Shown piece by piece: positions 40,620 to 64,000 of a stretch of DNA of 64,000 nt. The position numbers and the translations under genes were made by a program. Source of the stretch: Pelecanus crispus. Taxonomy: Eukaryota > Chordata > Aves > Pelecaniformes > Pelecanidae. The notes beneath the pieces are model-generated. The model did not search any database. It worked only from the letters and a program-made list of their open reading frames with translations, and was not told where the DNA came from. The DNA is taken from positions 152,173,967 through 152,237,966 of the forward strand of contig NC_134644.1 in the NCBI RefSeq assembly GCF_030463565.1. The letters run 5' to 3'. How positions within the stretch are numbered: the first letter of the stretch is position 1; each line of letters opens with the position of its first letter.

Positions 40620-43600
40620 AGCGTTGATTGCAAGTGAGGGTCTTATTTTGTACGGGAAAAAACCAAAACCAACAGTAGCAAAAAAAGAAACCACCACCCA
40701 AAATGAGGAGAAAATCTAGGCAAGCCTCTGAAAGATGATAATGGAAGATGAACTCGTGGAGGGAGTTCGCTGCTTTGTTGCAAGTATTTACGGAAGAATG
40801 TGTACAGCGTTGAAGGTAGCAGTGGTGGCTGTCACAGAGGCTTAACCTGAAGTGGCTATTACTGGGTACAGGTAGGCATTCTGAAAGTCTACAAGAAAGA
40901 GCAACCTGTGTAAGAAAAGAAAGTCTTTTTTAATCCATCCTGAGCTAACACCGCCCTCAGAACACCCTCCAGTAATTGCGTAACAGACAGACATAGGTGT
41001 AGCGCTTGGAGGTGCTTGCAGGGGCCTGTGAGTACAAACACCCTGAGTGAAAGTACTATTGACATTTGTCTCTGTCGCTTCTTGCAAGCAGAGAGATTTC
41101 ATCCAGAGCCGGGAACCATCAGGGTTCAGCGGTTTCCTCTTCCTTCCTCATGCCAAAGGCCCGCGGGCCCCTTTCCTGCAGACACATGGGTCATTTACCA
41201 AAACAATCAAATAGTCCATAGGAAAAAGAAAAGTCCCATGGGTACGGCCTGGTTTGTCACGAAGACCTGAAACTAAAGACAAACCTAAAAGCAAACACCA
41301 GTAAGCAAGAACTAAAAGTTTATGAGCACCAAGGCAGTCAGGCAGCACACAAGCAGGACCGAGCCACTCTTCAGAGGCCAAAAGAAATGCCCGGAGCCCA
41401 GGGTAGTCGCTTCAGGAGGAGGAGGAGGAGCTGGAGGCCTGGTGTTGCTCAGTGGAGAGGAGTCCATAGACACTGTGCACCATGCGCGCGACCGCTGCCC
41501 AGCGCTCCCCCGTCCAAGCGCTGGCCAAACATCCCCAACCGCCCCGCAGCCGGGGAAGGTACATAGTGCGCAGGCAGGGGCTTCGAAGGATTCTGGTATC
41601 CTTTTCCAGAAAGGCAACCTTTGGTTTTGTTAGTTCAGAATTTCAGATTATTTTTTTTTCAAAGGCACCTGGCCACCATGGAGTGACTGAGACCTCCCCT
41701 CTCCCAAGCATGGGAACAACTTTGGTTTTCTTACATCAAGCTTTTTGAGGAGCAGAAACATGTGCCTAAGCAGCAAGTTACTAAACAGCACACCAGAAAC
41801 ACACAGCGAATGAGAAAAGGTGGTTTTACACTAACAACATCTGCTGTTACCTGACTACTGCTCTTTTGGAGTTTTATTACCCAGAGATACCCATACAAGT
41901 TGCTTAATATTCACATCCAACAACAGCTCCACTCATTGGCGTGCCGAGTACCAGGGATTCCAGTTTTTTGTCCAGAGCAAATGATGAGAGGAACACCAAT
42001 GCAGAGCAAACCCAACTGACATATTAACACTGACAAATTGTACTGGTGTGAGTAATGCAAAGTGTGCTGATGGCTTAAAAGGGAGACGCATGAGTTTCAG
42101 GGCCAAAACCAACAAGCAGCAAAACTCAAGCATGCTAATCATATTAAATAACATTGACCTGCCTATCAGTTGCCTTAGCCCCCTAATCTGATTAACCTGG
42201 CTGCTGTTCCAAAATTCCCCAAGTAAGGGATTGTCCCCCTGAGTATTTGACAAGGTTTAAGAACTACTACAACTTAATGTAACTAGCAATAGAAAGGAGT
42301 TCAAGTATTATGGGGATAACTTCTTAAAGTCACACCTGCCCTTTTACAGAGCACAGCAAACATCTACATACATTGTGCCTAAAGATTAACATACAAAGGA
42401 AAAATACTGCAAAGGAAATGTACCACAAGGATTAACAAAACAGCGGTTGGCTGTTCTTACACCTCCACAAAAATCCACCAACTCCTGGTAGCTTTGTTTT
42501 ATATAAATTAATTACATCATGTACATGATACTGAAATACAGGAAAGCACTTGTGGAACTGTAAAATAGTTTACAAACAAACATACATATGAAATATAGCA
42601 TTATGCACGATTTTGCACGATTTTGCAAGATTGCAGGTTACTCGGCTGTACCTATGATGTCCTATTTCGAACGAGCTCCCCGATGGGTGGTGGAAGCTGT
42701 ATTCATTCCTTAGCTCCTTGCTGCCCAGTGGTGCGGCCGCTGTCCTGCCCTGGTCCCCGCGGCCCCTTACCTGCAGTCGCTCACAACAAAAGACATGCAC
42801 TAGGAGCTGTGGAGGTGTTTCTGCACGGGGAGGGTCTCTGACCCCGAGCATCACGTCTGTCATGTCCTGAAAGCGTGGTGGCACTTCCCGGAGGTGCAGG
42901 ACACTCCACAGCGGGGAGGGGAGAAGACCCACGGCAAGGCGACACGCCAGAATGGGCATTCCCGCAGAGTGGCCTGTGGCTTCACAACAGCTCTCTCCAT
43001 CTGCTAATTGCAATTAATGGAGGTGTGGCAGCAGCACACACCTTTAGTACACCGCTGGACAGACCCAGGCCTTACAGGCTTACTAGAACAGCTTTGCATT
43101 CCAAAAGCTTCCTCTGTCCAATGGAGTAATTTTGATCCACTCAGAAAAACCCCACCCATTAAAAAAGCCTGTCCACATTCTCCTTTGGAAAGACATGCAT
43201 GAGAACAATCTGCAAGTTCACACTGTATTTAGTAGTTCTGGAAGTAATAAAAGCAATGAACAAACGTAATCTATACTAGCATCAATCACAACTTTTTGGG
43301 CGAAGTACTCTCTCATAGCAAGGCAAAGTCAGTTACTGGTACAAAGGTATGTCCCAAAATTTTGTCTAAGGCATCCAAAATGCATCATCACAGCTTGAAC
43401 TATAATGCCTCTTCCCTCCCTCCCCCCAAAAGATATTACTTATTTTGGGAATACTTAGCTGCCTTTTAAAAAGGCTTTATAGATACTATTTTTATATGAA
43501 GAATGCCATTTCAGGTAAATTGAAGAATTTTCATTTATACATTAAAGTGAAATCTGCTTTTTCAGCTTAAAACTGTTCATTGTATGAAAATCAGCATGTC

Positions 43601-46600
43601 CAAAACAACTATTTTCTTAAAAGAGTCTCCTTGCAGAGAAACCTCACCAGAGGTTGTGGCAGCAACCTATTTTCTAATAGGTTCACATGACTACAGTATT
43701 CAAACGTATGCATTCATGTTAGCTGCTGTTGTCACTGGACAAGGGATACTGAAAAGTTTCGCCATTATGGAAAAAAAGTCCCAAAATGCTTGGGAGCAAC
43801 CAACTGCTGCTTGCTATACTAAATGGTATATTACTGTAAGAGTAACTTGTGGTGATATTTAATAACAAAAAATACCTTAAGAAAGCCATGGAAAAGGTGG
43901 AAAAAAGTCTCACTTACAGGCTTGTGTTTCAAGCAAGACGTGAAGTTATCCTCTTAAAGACAACTCCACAGAAAATCCTTAAAAGATAAAAAATAAAAAG
44001 CCCTCTGTGCTTCTCAGTTCAGCAAATCTGCTCAATGGTAAGATACTCAAATAGCTGCAAATGAAAACCACGAAAGCAATTTCCAACGAGGAAAGGACCC
44101 ATCGGTGCTCCTGCTGACGCTAAAAGTCCTGCCGGGCAATGACTACACTGCGATGGAGGCCAGATTGCAGTCGTGAAGCCTGTTTGTGTCCTCCCCACAC
44201 GGACCACGTGGGAACTTCCAGCACTGCGAGTTCAAGACAAGTCGCTGGAGCTTTCGCGTGGCCAATTCACCTCCACATTTCAATCTGTGCATGGACATTC
44301 AGACCTCGGGATAAGCAAATACCACATGCACTGAAATCCAGTTAATCCAAACCTGCAGAATTTTCTATTCGATTTTGGCAGACCTGTTACTAAAAAGGCA
44401 AACTGAAGAGTTCAGAAAAAAGGTCAAATCATACAAAGCTCGAAAAGAGAAAGGGAATCAAAGCTACTAAGCTAGGTATCTGTAGTTTGCCCTAGAGAGA
44501 GGAAGCCAGAGAAATGCAAGTGTCAATGAAGCGGAGAGTACAGACACAGAAAAAGCTCAGAATGGCATTTACAGATTCACACACAGAGACGTGACCCACA
44601 GGTTGTAAGGACACTGTAAAAAGTGAGTTTAAGGAGAACAGCAGTAAGCTTCCAAGGAAGAGGTTGCTACTAATCTACTGAACGATCTTTCACATGGCCT
44701 TAAGAATGACAAAGAGCTCTGCTGCACTAGGGCTCCCGGGGAGCAGCAGAACCGCAGTGGAGGCGGCTGGTGGCGACGGGGGTACTGCTCGCACCTGCAC
44801 GCCAACCATCGAGGAAAGGTTCGCACCCTGCTCTCTACGCACTTCTCTTTCGACGCACACGTGGAAGTAAACTTTCAAAAAACAGCAGCTCTGTATACAA
44901 TTCTGCAAATTATACAAAGATAAACATAGGTTAAGAGATTAAGAAAATTTCCTTTCCTCTGCCTCCCTGAATGACCGCTGCTGTACAAGAAGCGTATTGC
45001 TTTTGATTCACAATTTTGCCAGTTTACAGCTTTTTCACTGCATGTTGTCTAATGACCAAATGACTAACTTGCAGGAAAGGAAAGTCAGTCCCAAACCAAA
45101 CAGATGGGAAAGGCCACTTGATGACAAGTCCATACAATTTTTCACTTCTGGAAAACTAACAAAGCTGGAGCAAGCAATTTACCTTCTGTGTTGGATACAG
45201 TTAACTAAGGAACAGAAACCAATGCCAAGAATTAGCCATGGAAGTTAGCACTAAGGCGTCAAGTTTTTCCTAGGTTCAGAATAGGAACTAGTCTAGTAGT
45301 TGGTGATAATATTTTATTAGTAGCTACCTTTATGTCCTATTTCAGCAGTTATGAACAGCTAAGGATTTAGACTATTAAAAAAAAAGTAAACATTACAGAA
45401 TTTTCCTTTAACTATTTTCTCTACCACATCTTAAAAGTGAACTAACAGAAGGGCTTAAGTCAAAGGGAGATGAGGTGTACGATTTTAATAAACATTTTTC
45501 TTATTAAAATCTTGATATAGTTTAAATATACCATACAGAGGAAAAAAGCTATTTATAAAGCTACATACACATTTCAAGTCAATGACGACAGCATAAATCA
45601 TTCTAGATTCCCTCTCCGCTTATCAGAATGCCTTGTGTGTGTATATATGGTGAGCTACTGTGAGTTACCTGCATAATTTTTGTCTGGCTATACATTACAG
45701 GACTTAAAAAAATGTTTTAAGCTATATACAGAAATATATATACATATAACATATATTTATATGTTATACATACACATACACTTATATACATATACACACA
45801 ATACATATATATATATATATACACACAGTACTTTACATTTATATATGGCCTTTCATCCAAGGGCCTTGGATACTTTTTAATACATCAAGTCTCACAAAGC
45901 TTTGTGAGGGAGGGAGCTTTATTGTACAGACTGTAGATCTGATGCCTATTCTAAACAGTTTCTTTTGTTGCTTTCTACTAACTTTACACATTTCAGTTAG
46001 AGGTGTTTTTGGTAATGGAAATAATTACACCAGTTAGAAATCCAGGCATAAGGTATATGTTGCTTGGTACCTTTGTATCTATCCTCCTTAGTATATGAGA
46101 ACAGCCATACCAGTATAAAATTTCTCTATACTAATACACCTATATCTAGACTTGTGTAGCTGTACTGCTTTTTATTTTTAATTGGTACTAGCACAGTAAA
46201 ATCTGATACAGTTTTGAACTTAAGAGACACTGGAGGTCACAACAGGAAATCCAGAATAGACTCCAATCCTCGTACACTGAAACTATCCTTTTCCAGGACG
46301 ATTGATTTAGGAAGTATTAGTACATGCAGAAATAAGTCTACATCTGTTTACTTGATTTATCTGCAGTTTAACTACACAAGCTTGAAACAGTCAGCCTTAT
46401 TTAGCAAACAGGATTTTCAGCATCAGTTTGGCAACGGGTCATCAGAATGTCTGATTTCAACTGTCCTCCACACCTCTAGCAACTAAAGAAATGATGAAAA
46501 TAGAGGCTTTTTTGAAAATCACAGCTGTAGGTAACTTCTGGTCATCCTCAACTAGCTGACAGAAAGGAAAACCCAGTGGAGCTCTGGCAAAGGTGAATTC

Positions 46601-47790
46601 CACTCAGATTTTGACGGAACGTTAGTTTAGTTCGTCCCAACAAAAGGAAGGAAAAAAAAAAACTATCACTAACATGGACTCATGGGGTTGGAGAAGCAAG
46701 AAAGGAGAACATCACCACCACAAAAGCTCTTAAACCTTCAACACTTCAGTCTGCTAAGCTTTCAGAAATTTGTTTTGACATAGAAAAAGTAGCTCCTTCC
46801 TTTATCAATCACTTCCTAACTCTCAAAAATCTCTCAAGCATTAGGGAAAACAAGTCCTAGGTTATGGTCAAAGACTGCCCTCCCCAAAAGCAACCAATCA
46901 CTTCAAAAAGTGAACATACAGTAGAACCCACTACAATGCAGTTTGAGAATTTTATTCTAACCTAATTACCTTGAGATTTTTCAGAACAAGCCACTTCCCC
47001 TTCCAACCAATTCTGTGAAAAGAAGGGATTGCCTGGCCTGTTTCATTCAGGATTCTCTGCTAACTGTAAAATGTGGGCTGAATGTCTTCTGCAGGTCAAT
47101 TTTTCAGTTACAAAATTCAGATTTTTAATGAACAACTATGTTTAGTGTATGCTGTTATCTAAAGTATAAATGGCTAAATAAATAAAAACTATTGTTTCTT
47201 CAGTATGACTTGGTATTTTGTCTGTAATTTCTTTATTAAAAAACTGTAACAAGATACTTAAAAAAAGGCTAGATACAAAAGAAGTTAAGCTGCTCACGAA
47301 CATTAAAGTTTTCCAAAATGTATCTTCAATAATCATGATCTTATAAACATTTTACAGTTACCAGAAAGTGCCCAGGCTGAGTTTACATAGTTAGATAACG
47401 TAGTACAAGTGTCGGGTTAGAACTGGTAGTGGAACAATCTCCTGACTGTCTGTTCACTGAAACAGGGATACAAAAATGTTGATCGTGAACTATGAAATAC
47501 TGTGCATTGGCCTCATCATATGTACAAAAAAAAAAAACAAAAAAAAACCCCAACCCACTAAAGGTACAGATTACATGCAAAATATTAGTGATGGTATCTG
47601 ATGCACCAGAGTTCAATGCAATCAGAACAAAAATTGCAGTGAAAGTGGTTTCACAAGTGAATGATCCCGACTTTGGGATCTGAGCTGTCAGGAACTTTTT
47701 ACAAGTTCAATATACATGATACACAACTGCAGCCAACCACAAATTAAAACACCATAAAAAAAGTTAAAATAAAACACAGAACATACTTAA
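40620..47790. other. Spacer between RRM2B and UBR5
   Basis: No gene could be supported. It holds GC-rich patches (about 41,330-41,620, 42,660-42,990 and 44,690-44,870), an AT microsatellite (45,722-45,827) and otherwise AT-leaning sequence. The right part may contain a long UBR5 3' UTR; minus-strand AATAAA hexamers at 47,794-47,799 and 47,232-47,237 are possible ends. Confidence 0.55.
45722..45827. repeat. TA/CA-rich microsatellite cluster
   Basis: About 105 bp of alternating ta, ca and at dinucleotides, including a pure (AT)-type run near 45,806-45,820. Low complexity; the local open frame across it is meaningless. Confidence 0.9.
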
Positions 47791-47793
47791 TTT

Positions 47794-48175
47794 TTTATTT
47801 AGAAATTCCCTACTCCCTCTATACAAGAACCTTTGCTGAAACACTTTCCACAAAGGCAGCAGTGAATTTTCAGAACATTTTACATATTTTCCCTCAGCAA
47901 AAAGATAAATCACAGTGTAAATTATATTGTTCTGCTGTCATCTTTGGCTGGGGTTAGGCAAAGGAGTTATTGACTAGCAAACTCTTGCAATCAGATATTG
48001 CCAGTGCTCCTTAGGCCTTTACGTTACAAATTTAGTAGAGGAATGTTTGCATTTAAATCTTTAAAGTACCACCAGGGGTATGACAGCGTTAACTTTCATA
48101 AACTTTTATAGACAAATGGAAAAATCTACAAAACTTAGCTAGTAATATTACACAGCAATACACACTTTTTATACT
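47794..48175 (-). other. UBR5: UBR5 3' untranslated region (minimum extent)
   Basis: Directly follows the UBR5 stop. The first good minus-strand AATAAA is at 47,794-47,799, about 380 bp past the stop. The true end may lie further left. Extent is inferred. Confidence 0.5.
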
Positions 48176-62668
<14,493 letters not shown>

Positions 62669-64000
62669 CTATAGAAAATGAAATTTAATGAGTTTTGCAA
62701 ACAATAGAACTAGATGATGAGAGTGCAGCCTCAACATAAGCCTCTACCATGGCTTTTACAGTTACATCTGATTCCCTACAAAGAGGCTGTAAAACCACAT
62801 TCAAGAATGACCAATGAACAGTTTCCGAAAGCTCTACTGAGACTGCTGATTTACTGTAGCGGTATGCAGCTCTCATCACTTGGTGTCTGTAAAGCATTCT
62901 CACCATGCCTCTCTCCCTTTTGGGCATCTCTTTTACTCCTCACGTTATGACCACCCAGCATCTCCAGGTGTGCACATCTTGGGGATTTTGGTCCAATTCC
63001 TGACTTTCAAACAGCTTTCAGACCTCATCCTGCTACAGCATTCACCAGCCAGATCTTTCACCATTCTTCACCCCTTGCAACTTAACTTTGTCATCTTCAC
63101 TGAGTAAGACCTGCATAAAGAACTATGTCTGCATACAAACCTCTCCTCCCGGTCCAGTCTCTTCCTCACCTGTTCCCCATACTGGCTCTGGAGTCTGCTT
63201 TTCTTGCCATTTGCTAACTCCACTGACCTGTCGGGTTTTTTTTTAATCCAGCATCAGTCTGCTTTCTTCATTCCTCTACATTCTGGTCTTCAAAAACATC
63301 CCTCACACTTCAAATGTTCTTGTATCCACCAAACTAACAAAATGCTGTCTTGACCCCTGTTTCTGTATGCAAATGAAACCTCCGCTGTCAAGCTTTCACA
63401 TTCAAATACAAATCTCTTGCTGCCTCAGCTGGACAGCTCTCCTGTGCACTCATCTGGCAAAAAGGTAACCTTTGCAAAACATCTCTGCTCAGCAGAGACA
63501 ATATTTTCCCACTGAGAATCTTCTGAACAGAAACCGATTTTAGCCTCCTCCATAATAAGCCTCCTCTTTAGCCTCCTCTTACTTCCTTCCCTGCATGTTT
63601 CCCCCAGTGTTTGATCCCATAATATCTTTGTAACATTCCTCTCCCAAATCAGAAGCCTTTTTCTTCCATCGCACTGTGAAAACAGAGCCATACAAATACT
63701 TCGTGGCTCAATTACAAGTAAATATATTGTCATCTGGTTTTCACATCCCATCACACAGTACTACTAACAGAAAACAGCACCACCTGATTTCTTGGGCTCC
63801 CCAAAGCAGCAGTATTATTCTAACAGTTGATTTTTGTACTAAATTCAGTACAGATGATTTCACTCTATACACTATGCCCACATGCAAGTTGATACATACT
63901 CTCTGAACACACTGAAGCTCCTCCTGTTGTTAGTCTCTGAATCTTCCTTCTATACATGCCAGATACCAGTCTTCCCTTTCATGTATTTTCTCTAAAGATG
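62669..64000 (-). other. UBR5 intron (partial), with an unexplained pyrimidine-rich plus strand
   Basis: Runs to the window edge without a recognised exon. From about 62,880 to 63,780 the plus strand is C/T-rich, so the UBR5 transcript would be purine-rich here, unlike the other introns. A minus-strand open frame at 62,685-62,927 (80 codons) overlaps the intron's end. It has a protein-like look but cannot be a normal exon of this splice form, because it runs to within 16 nt of the acceptor. Confidence 0.5.

Noticed and set aside
42570-43013. 147-codon minus-strand frame in the spacer
   Set aside because: No homology recognised and no splice-bounded structure; it coincides with a GC-rich patch.
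62685-62927. 80-codon minus-strand frame considered as a further UBR5 exon
   Set aside because: It reaches within 16 nt of the next exon's acceptor and I cannot place it in the known UBR5 sequence; kept only as a finding to check.

Overview
This is vertebrate nuclear DNA, almost certainly from a bird. It carries split genes with GT-AG introns, CR1-type LINE remnants and two solo LTRs of a kind common in avian genomes. Two neighbouring genes are present on the minus strand, in the order known from human 8q22 (RRM2B next to UBR5). Species cannot be fixed from the sequence alone. The LTRs look like families I associate with neoavian birds rather than chicken, but that is recollection and not a search result.

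Layout. 1-22,060 is intergenic; it holds a CR1 fragment (about 8,095-8,200), a 42-bp tandem duplication (9,404-9,487) and a solo LTR with a perfect 5-bp target-site duplication (19,172-19,745). 22,060-40,270 is RRM2B (p53R2), complete in nine coding exons that join in frame to 353 residues. Its first exon lies in a CpG island (about 39,540-40,610), and intron 7 carries a second solo LTR (25,467-26,592) and a CR1 tail. 40,620-47,790 is the spacer between the genes and contains AT-rich microsatellites and some GC-rich patches. 47,790-64,000 is the 3' part of UBR5: twenty coding exons that join in frame to 970 C-terminal residues, including the MLLE domain and the complete HECT ubiquitin-ligase domain with its catalytic cysteine. 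The rest of UBR5 lies beyond the right edge.

How the genes relate. RRM2B is the small subunit of the p53-inducible ribonucleotide reductase, which supplies dNTPs for repair and mitochondrial DNA. UBR5 is a HECT E3 ligase. They are separate transcription units in the same direction; the UBR5 stop codon lies about 7.9 kb upstream of the RRM2B start. I see no operon-like or shared-promoter arrangement and no new multi-gene system. The most useful new observation is a near-consensus p53 response element about 250 bp upstream of the RRM2B start codon. Exon boundaries were set by reading splice sites, checking that phases add up exactly, and comparing the translation with what I know of the two families.
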